Assembly: GCF_000524195.1 (NCBI RefSeq)
Contig: NW_020170390.1
Location: 255,192-319,191, forward strand
Source of the DNA: Echinococcus granulosus
Taxonomy: Eukaryota > Platyhelminthes > Cestoda > Cyclophyllidea > Taeniidae
Direction of reading: 5' to 3'
Length of the DNA stretch: 64,000 bases
Positions 1 to 14,600 of this stretch are shown here, one piece after another. The notes under the pieces are model-generated. The model was not told the origin of the DNA. It made no database searches and was given only the letters and a program-made list of their open reading frames with translations. Made by a program: the position numbers and the translations under genes. Each line of letters starts with the position of its first letter. Positions within the stretch are counted from its first letter, which is position 1.

Positions 1-735
1 CTTCTTCATTGTGGAAACACTAATGCTGTCTTCATTTTGTGTCTTACTGAGGGTGGTTGTGGACCTATAATTTAGTCAGCTTTATTATCTCGGTAGTAAC
101 GTTTGTCGTGTTTTCACCTTTTCCAATTCGCTCTAGCGTCGTCAGGCATTAAGCCTGACTGCTCTTTGTGTGAAACCTGAGGGATCCCATTGTTCCTTTA
201 ACTCAAATGTTTCTGTGACAGCTGTCCTCATGCTAAATCTCGTTAAAATTGACCTCATGTGGAAGCGTTTCTTTCTAGTTTTGTGGCGAAATTCTCCGTT
301 TTCTTATTGGTCCTGAATTTTGTGAAGCAATATCACGTAATCAAATCTCGTTATTTCAGATATTAGTTGATTAGTTCAAGGCACACATAACCTTTAATGT
401 GATGCAAGGTGAAATATTTACTAAGTATCACATTTATGTTTAAATCCTTTATGTTTTTGTAAATTTATGGGATTATGCAAATAAAGATGAGGTGCCATTA
501 ATGGTTCAGAATATTTACGTGACAGTTTTGACTCAGTCTTACCAAGTAAACACTTTCACCTCCTTTTAATGTTATTTTTCAAGTAAAAACCTAGTCCTTC
601 TTAGTCGAGACTACATTACTCTAATAGAATTTAATTTATTTTTAGCGCTTTTCTTCGTAATACCACATATACCTTAACCAAGTGTTCTTTACCCTGTCGA
701 ATCTACCCAGCCTTTACAGCCTAACCACTTCTCAG
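1..735 (+). other. Probable intron of the perlecan-like gene
   Basis: There is no Ig-like or LDLa signature and no convincing exon here. The stretch ends in the acceptor AG at 734-735 that precedes dyad 1. Because dyad 1 starts in phase 1, at least one upstream coding exon must exist outside the window. Confidence 0.6.
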
Positions 736-2616
736 CTTACAGACGGGTGATCGTAAAACCTGAGCGGATTGTTCGACTCCCCTGGGAAGCCTTCAATTTT
801 ACTTGCACTGCCTCTGAACAAAGTCGTCCAATTGTTGTCCTCAAAGGAACCAGCACACAGATCAATGGAAGTTTAGGTCTTACCATGAACCGGCCCTCTG
901 AGAACACGATTACTGTCACTGCTAACCGAGGTTTTCGAGAAATGCACGGAAATATGACACTGGAGTAAGCCTTTGAACCTTTTAAAATCCAATAATTCTT
1001 TTTACAAGCCAATTTTTAACTGCCTGCTGATGAATAACTAATTTGAGTAATAATAGATCAAATGCTGGAAGTGGAAGTTGGGACGTCTTCACGTACAACG
1101 ACTGCAAAATCAACATGGGGAATATTATTTTCAAAATGTTTGTGACAGAGAACAAAACTTTTTAGAGCGGTCTTGACTCACTTCCGAAGATGGGCAGTTT
1201 GAGCCAAAATTTTACCGCGGCTATCACTATAGCAGCAGTGATGAGGTCATTTTGGTATTTTGCAAACTCTTTGTGTTGAAATACATCACTTTTACAAATT
1301 TTTATGCATTGGATTCTAAACCGATAGGGTGACAATGGCAATCATTTGCCTGAAATTGTTTGCTGCTTTGAATTCACTACATTCCAAGCCCTCACAAATG
1401 CGATTCGCTGGTCTGAAATTGCACACTTTCCATTCGAAATCCATATTTTTTCTCAAAAACGAGCGTTTTAGAAATAATCAAAAATCCCCAAAAATTTCAC
1501 TTCAGTAAACTGCTGTCGCTGATGTCTTTGTTAACTTTAATCTGGACCATTCGAAAAGCAGGTGGCAAGGAATTGATGGTAATAAAATATTGGCCTTAAG
1601 TCACAGACGATTTAACCCTTGGCCTCAATTCCTTTTGGTAAGCAATTGTGTTGAGTAATAACACTCCAGCAAGGAGTCATACGACTGTCGATAGATAGGG
1701 TAAATTATTAGGGGTCGTACTATCCCTAAAATAAGACCAATGCATCTTCTTGACCTTATTAACCCAACTTTTTCATAGCACCATGGAAGGGTTGATTTTG
1801 ACCATGTCCAGATAATTTGCTTCTCCGTTACAACATGCTTCTTTATTAAGGTTCCACAATTCTGAGAATTTCAAGGTTTGTCAGGCATGATATTAGGGGA
1901 GCATCTAAAAATTTCTAAGGATTGGAATGCGTCTGCTTCCTGCCAAGCCGCCGTACTGCAAGTCAATGTCATTTCTACATGTTTTTGTGTTTCCATTCAA
2001 ACACCGACAAAACTTTCAAATAAAGCTATGCGAAACTATTGCAACCTCAAGCTTCTGTCAAAACGGCAAGACTAGGATTAGTTAGAATGGTGGAATGTAG
2101 CAAAATAAGTTTAAAGAATTGACGAAGTAGGATCGAAAATTCAGGTTATCTATTTCAGGACCAATGCCACCCAACAATAATATTAGCTAAGCATAGGAAA
2201 CACTTGGAAAACTAAAAACCTCTAACAGGCCTGAAGGCAAGCTTCACATTAAATTCCCTTTCCGGTTTTAATACGGAAGGAGAATTTTTCGTTCTCCCAA
2301 TGACTTAAAGTAAATATAGGAAGTAAACCGATATATCTCTTCCATGCGCAAGACCTCGTCCAACACAAAACTTGATGCTAAATGTGATTTGGGTAGCCCT
2401 CAGCAGAAAAATGGTCTATTTTTCCTGTCTTTTGCGTCACGCAAAGGTGTTACGTTGAGGGAGGTGAACGGCGAGGTGTGGAAGTGGTTATCCTCCCGGT
2501 GTGTCCAAAGGGGATGTACAGCTGCAGGGACGGTTCTTGTTTTGTTTCTCATCAAATCTGCGACCGTGTCTATAACTGTCTGGACGGCTCGGATGAAGAT
2601 GAGCAGTTCTGCGCTG
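736..2616 (+). CDS. Ig-LDLa dyad 1 (exons 736-964, 2447-2616)
   Basis: Exon 736-964 enters in phase 1, carries the first Ig half (motif [10 protein letters not shown], with the B-strand Cys) and leaves in phase 2 at GTAAGC. Exon 2447-2616 gives the second Ig Cys (CYVEGG) and an LDLa with all six cysteines. Its calcium cage reads [13 protein letters not shown], with Arg replacing the usual Gly. The intron 965-2446 shows no other feature. Confidence 0.82.
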
Positions 2617-5600
2617 GTCAGTCCCCTTTTGCTCGTCTGCTTGAATAGGCACTGACGATGCTTGCTGACAATGCATATATTAGGCTTTCGGAGCCAAATC
2701 ACGAGTCTTTCATAAACTGTTTAGTTAACAAACTTGAATTTCTTTTTTTGGCAGGTTATATTTAAAAAATCCGATTAAGGCAATTCCTGTAATAGAAAAT
2801 GCTTGACATTTTCCAAACAAGATTGCTGGAATTTTAAAAAAAGCTAGAACATTTCCCTTGCATAAAAGAATATAAAAATCATACTGGTTTTACCAAGGCG
2901 CCAGAGCAAATCAAGTTTGCCATAGATCTGACTATTTAATTTAGTTATTAATGAATAAGTTTCTGGAAAAGGTTTTCAAGAAGTACAGTTGTTGGGTAAA
3001 GAACGGTATGGCATCATGAGGATGATTAATTGCCCGTGAGGGGTTTTTGAAATAGCTTGCAGACCACGCTATTTGTAATGCTTTTGGTGATTGGAATTGC
3101 ACCCCCTACTGCAACCTTTTCACAAAATAAAGCCTTGGACTGCTATGGAATTATCGAATAGTCTTCGAATAATTCTATCCAAGAAGCAAATATTGTCTGC
3201 TCTTTCTAGAACACTTCTTTTTGATAACCAAATGCTTTTAAAACACTATGAGGTACTTCCCACATAGTTTGTTGTATTGTGCTTACTGAAGCTCTTAACA
3301 CAACTCAATTTTCTTCTACCTCATCTCAAAATCAAAAAAATTTCTTAAACTTCTTAGTTTGAAATGCTTAACTATATTCAAACAAGCAAAACAGAAGAGA
3401 CTTACATATTTCAGAGTTTGAGTCACCTAGCTCATCGCAGAACATCACCGTCCTTCCACGCCGACCTTTCGAATTCACTTGCTCAGCACTGGAGGGATCA
3501 CGCCCATTGGTAATCATTCCGGCCACGCCAAATCTCATCGCGGAAGAAGATCCGAGATTTGTAGTAACGCGATCGCCTCCCAACACAATTCGGGTCAGAG
3601 CAGTCTATGGATTGCAGGAAGTCGACAAAGGCATCACCTTTATGTAATCAACACCCTCTACTTATTTTCCATACATACGTAAAGTGCTATTTTGGAAGCA
3701 AAGGCCATCTTGGGTTAACATTTCGCAATAATACTATTCAAAGGACACCAGCCATTCATGTCAGTGTCAACCAACATGCAAACAAACACACATTCTTCTT
3801 TGGTGCTTACCAATTATGTATTTTGCTTTCTAGCAAGCTTATTAATGTAATATCGTACTTCAATTAGGCACAATAAAGAATAATTGGGAGAATTTCGCTT
3901 CCATAAAAGGCACTTGTGAGGTATTAAATCCAGGGTCTATACACCAATGTAACTTCGCCGTTGCAAATTTTGGGGTTGCATAACAAAATCCCTGCAATGC
4001 TGCAAACTTATTTCATGCTTTCAAGACAGGTGAAACACACATTTATGGGCAGCCTTAATATACTTTTGCAACTTTAGTGTGCATCGTACGTAAAGGAGAG
4101 TAAAGCAAGTGCTTTTAGCTCAATTTTGGAAGCTTATAAATTCCAAATATCAATCAATCAAATCAATTAAAGTCTTGGCTAGTCTTAAATAGTGTCCGTT
4201 ATCTACTTTTCACAGTTACAAAGAACAGGAGATAAGCCCGTATTCTTTTAATGCCGTCTTTAAAATTGAAGGGATGATTCTTCCTTGAACTGTTATTCCT
4301 ATAAAGATGTAAACCATTTTGATCGAGGCCCACACAGCAGCGTAAGAATGCTGGTTTGTGAATGTAAAAAAATCAAATTTGTTGCAAAAGTCCGTTTGGT
4401 AATTTTTGGATTTCATCAAGCAATTTCAAAGGAAACTGAGGGGAGATTACAAATTGCTAACGCAACTTTGCTACGATAATTTGTAGCCAACTTACTCGTC
4501 ATGTAAGTGAGGCAAAACTTCTCCTCAAATTTTGATCATAAAGCGTCATTCGCTAAGCATAATCTCATACCTCTTAAGGAAAAAATGAACTTGTTTTGTT
4601 TTGATGATTTTAGGTGCTTGATGGAGCCAGGGACCCGGCAGTACATCAGGGTGAATATTGAGTTGCAATGCTCGCTAGATCAGAGTCAATGCGGAGATGG
4701 TACATGTCTACCTACCTCTTCATTCTGCGATGGCAGAATTGACTGCCCTGATGCGTCAGATGAGAATCACATCCTTTGTCCACGTGAGTTCATAGACACC
4801 ACTGCACGATACCCTCTGGCTTTTTATACGTTTCTTCCTGTTTTTTTAAGCAGAGAAGCTCCTAATGTCGTGCTTGACAAATGTACCGCACTTAGCAAAA
4901 TCGGTTCAGCATTAATTATTTAACCAATTGAAAATAGGAAACATTAAAAATTTAGAAAAATATGCGGTTTTACTACCTGACATGAAATTTTGAACTGAGC
5001 TGCTGCAGTTAGAATCACCTCATAGTTCCAGCAGACACATTAGTTTTGCAAGAAAATTTTTTCCTAATCGTGACCTCGCGTTTGATAAAGCCTCTTTCAT
5101 CAAACTTTTTGCACTAGTATGATGTCCATCGCTTTCAGCTTTCGCATACCCCTCTCCATTTCTTACTTATTTTTATCAGAACGCCAACTACCTAATGTCA
5201 ATTTGGCTACAAGTAGCGACGAACTAATGATTACACCCAGTGAGATTCGTCGTAGACCGTGGATTCCTTTCACCTTTACCTGTCATGCTCCGCCTGGATT
5301 CCATCCGAAATTCATCATTGACGGCAGTGGAAAGGCTTTGGACGATGATAGACGCTTTACGGTGTCCTGGCCACGCAAAAACGAAATTGTTGCTGGCGCA
5401 TCTTATGGCTTGCGTGGTAAAAGCGCCCTGAAAGTTTGGTACGTCTTATGGCTACTTGTTAAAATTAAGTGGATAGTTCAACTCATCACGTCTTTGGACT
5501 AATAGGTGCGTACTGGAAACAGGTGTACAGAAGCCCATCGACATCCTCATCGAGCAGACATGTCCTAGCGACAGCTACCAATGCGCAGACGGGACCTGTA

Positions 5601-8600
5601 TTCAATCCTCTTCACTGTGTGATGGAAAGCGCGACTGCAAAGATGGTTTAGATGAGAGGTTTTGCGAAGGTAAATACTCGCGACGTTGGAAGTTATTATA
5701 AATTATGTGATTAGTAGTTATAAATCATTTTCGGTCTCAGCCATAACACCGAATCTGATTATAATGCCTGATTCGGTCAGCGTTCGTCCAAAGCAGTCCT
5801 TTAAGTTTACTTGCACTGCCCCGGAGGGTATCAAGCCCGAGGTCTACCTGGAGAGGGATCAACGCCCAGTCTCTACTGACCGTCGATTCAAAGTCGAGAG
5901 ACCTAGTTGGAACAGCGTTACCGTCACAGCTATGAATGGCCTATTGGAGACAAATGATGGGATGTTATTTACGTAGGCATTTATCTCTTTCTTCCAATAA
6001 AAATCTTCCATGCTCTTCGTTTTAATGCCTCCAACGTAGAAGCATCATTATAAAGGACCAAGTTTTGATTTGAAAGGTAGTCCTATTTGGTTTAAATAAT
6101 AATCCAATAATACCAATACCTCAGTTTAACCACTAGATGTGTTTAAAACCATTGTCTCCTTGTTAAAATGTCTACAACAACCAATGAAAATTAAAATTAT
6201 AATCCATTAACCGATTCTAATGATAGCTGACTACATAACTGCATATCTTTGTGGTGCACTTTGGAAGCATGAAGAGTAGGACCATGTATGCGCATTTCGC
6301 TAATTACTTTACGAAACTAAAGATGCAAAACGCCGACTGGAGGACAGCAGCAAGTGGCGGTGTCGGTGGACCACCCGTGCGGTCGGGGCATGTTTCAATG
6401 TGACTCACATTTGTGCATCCCCACCGCCGCTGTCTGCGACGGTCGTGGGGACTGCCCTGATGGGTCGGACGAGGATAGACGATTTTGTCTCGGTAGGACT
6501 ATTGCACTCCCTTGGATGGCATTATGTACATATTGTATCCTATTTTTGCTTCATTTATTTATTGTGTTGCATTGAATGGCAAGCCTGCCTACTTTTTTCT
6601 CGCCGTGGTCATTAAGGGCAGGGAAATGGGTAGTACTTGTTTAATGCCTATGTATGGATGCATGTTAGTAACCTATCGACAAAGTCCTCGTCGGGATAAT
6701 ATCAAAACAAATATTCTGCAAATGTATATACTACACTTTACAACGATCAGGAAGACTTCACGGCAGCCTAGTTTTTGCTAAATAGTTTTCGGTAATTTAT
6801 CACATTACTATGCTCCAGAATAGATTTCCTAGTTTCAAGAAGTTCCACGTGCTTCCAATTGGTTATTTACGTTTATTCTATTCACTTATTTCATTCCCCT
6901 TCAAATCATTTTTGTTTTCTAAAAGGGTTTTCAAGCCTCGATTTGCAAAGCTATGTATTCAGTAGTTTTAGACACGCATGTGAATATTTACGTGTGTACG
7001 CTTTTTGGAATGTCATTGCAGGAAGTGATAACATTTGTGCTAATGGAAAGTTGTCCAAAATTCGTATGACAGCGAATAAATTGGCCCTGATTTGTATCGA
7101 AAACACTCTTATTGCAGCATCAGCCGCTCTGCTTTGACAAATCTGTTCTATTTACCACACATTCAGTTTCCAAACGTTCGATTACTTTTCTTCCGACAGC
7201 TGCACCTTTGGAAGTGGAAGTGAGTCCAGCCTCAATACGGATTGCGGCGTGGAGTTCTTTCAATTTCTCCTGCAAGGCAAAGCGCGGTCGCGATCCAGTG
7301 ATTATCTATACCACGACGGGGATCCCAGTGGACAGAGATCCCCGATTCCGCGTGCAGAGGCCGAACTCACAGACTGCCCTAGTTCATGCGCCCTACGGCA
7401 TTCATGCCTATGGCAACATTGCAAAATTTATGTGAGTCCTATTTGAACACTTCGTTCTTTACTATACTGGCATTGGAATGGCTTTTTTGCTTGATTTTCG
7501 TATCAATTTATTTCTCATAATTAGGAATAATCGACAACATAGCATTGTGGTTCCATCTCAATTCAGTGTCAATTGCTTATTACTGATTTTCCAACCTAAC
7601 TTTCACACGAGTATTTTGCATTTTAATTAGATAATTTGGTTGGAATAAAATCCAATTATTACTTTAGATTACCTCGTACACTATAACAGACTTTTTATAC
7701 AGTTGTCAAACGACGGAGGGAGGAAGGAACGAAGTTGCCCTATCGGTTGAGTCACATTGCGCCATCGGGCAGTCGCAGTGCAGGAGCGGTGAATGCGTCA
7801 GCTCCTCACAGTTCTGCGATGGCTATCCACAATGTCCGGATGCCTCTGACGAATTTCCGGTGTTCTGCCAAAGTAGGATCGCCTTTCAAAACCAAATTAA
7901 GTGTTTGTCGTTTGTTTTTTTATAGCTGAAATCGGATTTGATACATTCCAATATTTACAATAAGTGAATAGCTAAGTTTGTCACTTTTTCTGCAGTACCA
8001 CTGATGTATTGATCAGTTCGCAAGGTGTAAGTTTTATTTTTACAGGTATGCTTCATTTCCTTAGATACGTACTCGAGTTGGCTCAATGCAATTTGATGTT
8101 TTAGAGCCGAAGTTTAGTGTGGTTATTACCCCCAGCTCGATTCGAACCATCCCATGGCAAAAATTCCAGTTCATCTGCATCGGTCCCTCCTCCAGCCGCG
8201 TTGAACTCGTTTTTTCACACACTCGCAAGCTTGTAGCCGATGAACTATTGTTTGAGGTTGTTCGGATCAACAAAAACGTCATTCAAGTGATTGCGTCTCA
8301 AGGCCTTCGTGGGAACGATGATACCACAATTGAGTGAGTTTCAGAGTACTTTACTTACCACAGTTGAACTTCAAGCAAGGGATGCCCTTTTGAGCGACTG
8401 CAATATCTGCTTTTATGGCTCCATCGAAGAGCTCTTTTATTTGATTTTTCGGCAATTATTCTATCAACAATTTAAACTAATACTGTAATCTTTTTTATTC
8501 GGAAAACCATTTATGCAAATATAAGAGTATAGTAATAGCGACTGGGGAACCTCAGGCTTGGATCTAAATGCTTTGGCCTGAACCCGGAGCTAAGGGCCAT

Positions 8601-11600
8601 TATTCCATTTATGTTATATGCGTTTCAGCCGTCTTCTATGAACACATGGACTTGGGGGCAACATGCTATCACCAAGCCCAACGTTAGCATTATCCACGTA
8701 TTTTCCCTCACAGGTGTTTCCTCACTACCGGGGAGAAGAATCATATCAAAATAGCCATCGATGATCCCTGTCCCTACGGCCAGTCACAGTGTAGGGATGG
8801 GGGTTGTATTAACACCGTGGCCCTTTGCGACGGTCGTAGGGACTGTTCTGACGGTTCTGATGAAGATCTCGTCTTCTGTGCAGGTATTCTTGAGTAGCTA
8901 AAAATATCCTGCTGGAAAGTGATAGATTATCCTATTTGGAATGCAATTTTCTTCCCTTCCTTTATCCCCCTGTGCATAAGTTGTGCTGATTTTCGAAATT
9001 AAAGGTAGTGGCTGCTTGTTATGCTTCTTAGGAAAGTGAGTCAAGTAAGTAGTGATTATTTTCTGCCACATACAACAGTTATACTTGCTATAATAATCAA
9101 AGAGTTCTTTTTGAGATGTGCGCTTTTTATGAAAATTCGCATTTTCAAAAAATTTTTCTAATAGCATCTCCCAATATGATGGAAAGAGCTTAAAACTAGT
9201 TCTAACTAGTACGCACGTATGGGTGGTTCGGGAAGAACTTGGTTGGTCGCAGTTTGCTTCAGTTTAGGGTTACCTTTTTCTCATTTAGCTAATAACCCGA
9301 CTCAGGAGTTCACTATCCATCCCGAGTCGATTGTTATCCCGCCGTGGAAGCACTTTTCATTCGTTTGCACAGCTCCAGCAAACAGCCAAGCTACTGTTGT
9401 CTTCCAAAAAGACGGTCACTTGGTTGGGGGAGATCCGCGCTTTGATGTGTACAGAAGAGATGCCAATGCGATCGAAGTGAGCGCCCCGTTTGGCCTGCGC
9501 GAAGTGGATAGCACCACTTTTGAGTGAGTTTGGAATCCGTGTTTTTAACAGTACAACTCACCATTTGTTTTGTAACTCTCCTTATCGATGATAGTACAAT
9601 CTGACTTACTGACACCCTATCTGTTTCTCATGCATTTTAAAACTCATCTCAGTTATCCTTAAAACTTAAGCTCGAACTCAATTGTCCTTGAAGTCATCGC
9701 TCGACACGGATTGCGAGGCGGTGACGATACGGTTATTGAGTAAGTCTAAAGCATCGAGTTCTGCGAGTTCGTTAAAAGTGCTGTTGGCTCGAAACAACTT
9801 AGGCAACAGGTACCGCTCTTTCTAACAAAATGTTTGAATTTTGCTACAGTTCAGAATGTCTTTGAAATTTACTATTTATTATTTACTGTTTTGCCTTCTT
9901 ATATAGGCTGTTTAGTTAACATGCAAGAATCAATGGGTCTTAAGTGTTATAAGATGGCACTTAAGTTCCCTGAAGTCCTATAATCTCACGAAACTCGCTT
10001 GGAAAGATACTCAAAGAGCTAATTGGTTGCGTACCATAAGAAATAAGCATTCTCATTTTGAGCCATTTTAAAAAGCAGAAGACTGCTACGCTGAAAATTA
10101 TCTCAATATTTTGATTGCTTCTCAAACTAACAAACGGTTCCAATTAGTAAAATGGAAAGAGAAGTAGGCAAATGCCCGTAACATTGGGAAAAAGCAATCA
10201 CACGCGGATGTTTTAATATGGAGCAAAATAGGAGTGGCACATCGTAGTGCCAGGCAGTGCATTTCATAAGGTTTCTAGTGCTACTATCTGACTGGTCTGT
10301 GGCAATTCTCCTTACTGCATGCTGCACGCTTTGCGTCGCCATCGTGACGGCCTCCTACTTCATTTCGCTCCTGTCTCATTCGAGTGCACTGTGCTCTCAC
10401 TTGTCATGTAGCTCTCTGCAATACAAGGTGAATTTATGGCAAACATTCTTAGCTACCATCATTACTAAGCTTTCGCTGGTTCATTACGTTTAAGGAAAGT
10501 ACGTGATCAGGTTATTTGATTTATAAGCTACCATATCATTGTCGAGAAAGTTTGATGGCTTTCCCTTGCTCAAGTGAACCTAAGCATTACTTGGTAGAAC
10601 ATTAAAACATCGTTTTAAAATTCTATTTGCAGGAAAACATCTTTTTAGGTGATTTTGTAAGGTCTGCTGTAAATTAAAAAGAAGAAGTCAAATATGTAAT
10701 TATTTTCTTCCACATTGTTTGGGAGAAATACATTTAAAATGGGAAAAAGTTATGCCAAATGATAGCAACAACATGTTAATACTGATGTAAACTACTTGCA
10801 AAATGACCAAGTTAATGTTCGAATAAACCTTATATGAGTTTAAACCACTTAATAAGTTGCACGAGTGGGAAGGTTTTGGCTCACCAAGACCTTTGCATTC
10901 AACTTATTGGCTTAACTCACGCCCTGTAGATGCGTGACACGGCTGGGTGAGAAGCGTGCTATCTCAATCACCATCCTCGATCCCTGTCCCTCCGGTCAAA
11001 TGTCATGTCGCGAAGGTGGATGCATTGGGCAAAACCAATTCTGTGATGGCCGCGTCGACTGCTCTGATGCCAGCGACGAACAAGTGGACTTCTGCCAGGG
11101 TGAGCGTTTAGTTGTCCCAACCTTGTGTGTCCATAATAGCTTAGATTTTATCTGGCACTGTTCACTACCGCCTACTAGGAATCGTAAATAGCTTTTAAGG
11201 TTTAAATGCATCCACTTCGTTGATCCCGATTTCTCAGCCTTTGATGACACATTACACTTTTTTACGGGGGCGTTTGCAACTTGCGATGAAATTTACCTTA
11301 ACATCACCGTCTAGGTATAATTGAAATTATCCCTTTGCCATTAATTTGATTTGTAGGGTTTCAAAGATTAGGATTTTTACCTTACTACTGAATCTGCCGA
11401 CATAAATTAATGTCCCTTGCAATTTGCATCGTTATAGAATTAAACGGATGGATGGGAAATAAAGCCACTCCCTTTAAATTTTGATTGCTGTGGTACCTGT
11501 GGTGCCTTTAAGTAATGTTTTAAACGTCTTTCTCACAGGGCTCCCTTTAGACTCATTCGATGCCTTGCAAAGCTTTTAAGGTTTCGACTGAAACACCCGG

Positions 11601-14600
11601 TTTGCTGTTCCTAGTTTGAACTGATCAGTGCTGAAATAATATTCTTTACAGGTCGTAAAGTCGGGGAAACCATGTTGAAAAGTGTTTCGAAGATGGGATA
11701 AATGTGGCCTATTATAGTGTAAAAGCGATTAAATCAAAATGCTTTCGATGTCGTTCAAACCACATTCGTTGACATAATGCTTCAGAAAGAGCCAGTGGTA
11801 TTTCTCATATTGAAATAGATGGGTGTGAGTACAAAATGCCAGCACATTTAATAAAGAACAGTCCAATTCTACACGCGTAGAGGTTCTTCTGTCTTCCGGA
11901 GCGATCCAGTTGTCCATTTAACTGTACCACTCATTTTTGTTCCAAACATATAGGATAAAGTTTTGAATAAAGTTAACGATCTCTAAAGATGTATCATAAA
12001 TATGTTAAAATGTGCCTTCTGCTGATAATTTCTTCCTCAAAGAGCTAAGTTCGCTTGCAGTCCTATCCAAATTAGAACTAGTTAATCTGGGCCAAATAAT
12101 TAATATAAATAGAAATTAGTTTTAAAGTATGTATAGTAGTTCATCCCGAGTTCACATTTTTGTATTCATATAAATACTCAAAAATATACTCTTACCTGAT
12201 ATGTCTACCTTTTGCATTACAGCACCAGAACAGGGTGTAGTTGTAACTCCTGACGTCATCGAAGTTACTGAATGGACTCCATTCAGTTTTGTATGTCGTG
12301 GACCATCCAATAGCCAGGTGACGGCAATTTTCAGTACTAATGGCTTATCAGTGGAGAAGGATCCGCGATTTGAAGTGATCGGGCTTAACACTCCCAACAC
12401 TCAAGTCACCGTCCCCAAGGGCCTGCGCTCAGTCGATGACACGGAGATTGAGTAAGTCTTCTTGCTGTTTACACCTTCAATGATATTTTACACACTTGGA
12501 GTCTAACATCGTTTAAATCGTTTCAGGAGCACTTGCTGGTTAGCAACAGAATATATACGCAGATATGTACCCAAAACCACTCAGTTTATGCTGCCAGTAT
12601 TACAAACAAAATCTGTTCTTATATGCAATTGTTTAAAACTAATGGGAGGCAAGTACTGAGACACCAATTTAAAAGCACTTTATTCCGAAACGGTACCATG
12701 TTGACTACTGATAAGACGCGATTGCTTTTCTACTTCTCTTCAGTTGTCTGTGGAATATTAAGCCAGATCAAATTAGCATCTTGGCAACATTAAATATGAA
12801 TCCCGTATCTTAGATGTGTGACCAACCGTGGGCAAAAAAAAGCACTAACAATAACTATCAAGGATAGCTGCCCATCTGGTGAAACAAGTTGCCGAGACGG
12901 GACGTGCCTGCCAATCTTGAAACTCTGTGATGGTCATATTCATTGCCCTGACGGATCTGACGAGCTGCCTGAATTTTGCGGAGAAGGTGAGTTTAGACCC
13001 TTGGCGGCTCTCAGACAGAGAAATCTTGCTTCTCTGATTTGTTTGAGGTCCTAAACACCTTGAACTTTTCATTACTTCAAGGATGCATAAGAAATGTTGC
13101 GCTCCCCAAATGGTTCCAAAGTTAGTCATAAATTAAGCCTTTTTTTCAGAAGCTACTCACACTTTGATAGATATCTCATGGAAATGACTAAAAAGAAACC
13201 ATGCGAATGAAAATAAATGCAACAAAATAATAACTCACTATTCAGTCTACTCGGATAGAAATTTTCCTCTCTGCTTCGCTCTAATGCCATCAAAGATTCC
13301 TTCATTTTATAACGGTACCTCGAGTCTTCTTGCCAAAACTTGATGGCAGCTCGTAGTGAATTTTCTTGTAGAACTATCAAGAAAATCTGTCAAAAATAGG
13401 TCTTTTAGGCTGCCCTCACGTTTGGCATCAGTGTAAATTTTTACGTAGGTCAGTCCGACATTTATCAACATCGAGCATCCACTCAAGTAGCAACGCTTAT
13501 TGTTTAGTTTAATTATTTAAGCAACGAACATAAAATTAGTCAAAAGTCACATTTTCGTTCTTAGTTAAGACGCATCCACCAGGCGTGGCAATCCATCCGG
13601 AAACAGTATTTGTGGAAGAATGGACTCCATTCAGCTTCGTGTGCACGAGTTCATTGAATTCGATCTTGACTCCCACCATAAAAGCTGACGGTTCTCCTGT
13701 CAGAGCTGATTCGCGTTTCCGCGTCAACACATACAACAAAACAGCCATTGAAATTGAAGCTCCATTGGGCCTCCGCAGCAATGATGACATGCAGATCGAG
13801 TAAGCTATCTTACCACCAAAAATGAGTACCTTCAATCTTGCCCAGAAACCCTATTTTGCTATATTCCAGACTACTCATGTAGCCTATAATTTACTTGTAG
13901 TTAATTTCAAATCTAGCTGGAATTGTGTATTCTCAACTCAGTATATTTCGGTGGAATTTATCTTCATTTAGGTGTTCTAATTCCGCTGGCCAAAGTAATA
14001 CCATAACTATCACGGTGCTGGATGGGTGCAAATCCGGTGACTTTCGCTGTAAAGATGGCTCCTGTATTTCACAATTCTATGTGTGTGATGGGACACACCA
14101 TTGTGAAGACGAATCCGATGAAATGCCAACCCTTTGCAATGGTGCGTTTCGGTATTTAATTATCCGGAAAAAAATGTAATTGTGCCGATTAATAAAACTT
14201 GGGATCATCTTTAAGAGAAAGTTTAACCGTACGGAAGCATACGTCATGCAGGTGATAACGGTCTGCATGGGAGCATCCTGTATTCCCGCGAAATGAAAGA
14301 CTACTGCACTAAGCTACTTTGGAATTTTAATGCTTTTGACATAAGATTTTTAGCCTACTGGATCTTGAACCTCTGGGTTTATTGGTGGATGTGTAGACCC
14401 TACATTAAATAAGTGATTTCAGTAAATGATTCGGAAAAAAAATGCAAGAACGTAAGGACACAAAAGTAGTAACAGGAATCAGAATATTCAGTTTATAAAA
14501 TAAACCCCACTTCTCTCAAGTCCCGTTGCACTTTCTTGACTTAACTCACTTGACGATATGGAGACCCTTACTGTTGTGCTGTTTTCTCAATTGCAAATTC

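Noticed and set aside
7703..7872. Misreading of LDLa exons as + strand ORFs in other frames (also 2344-2655)
   Set aside because: The phase-correct frame gives the six-Cys LDLa pattern; the longer ORFs are out of frame.
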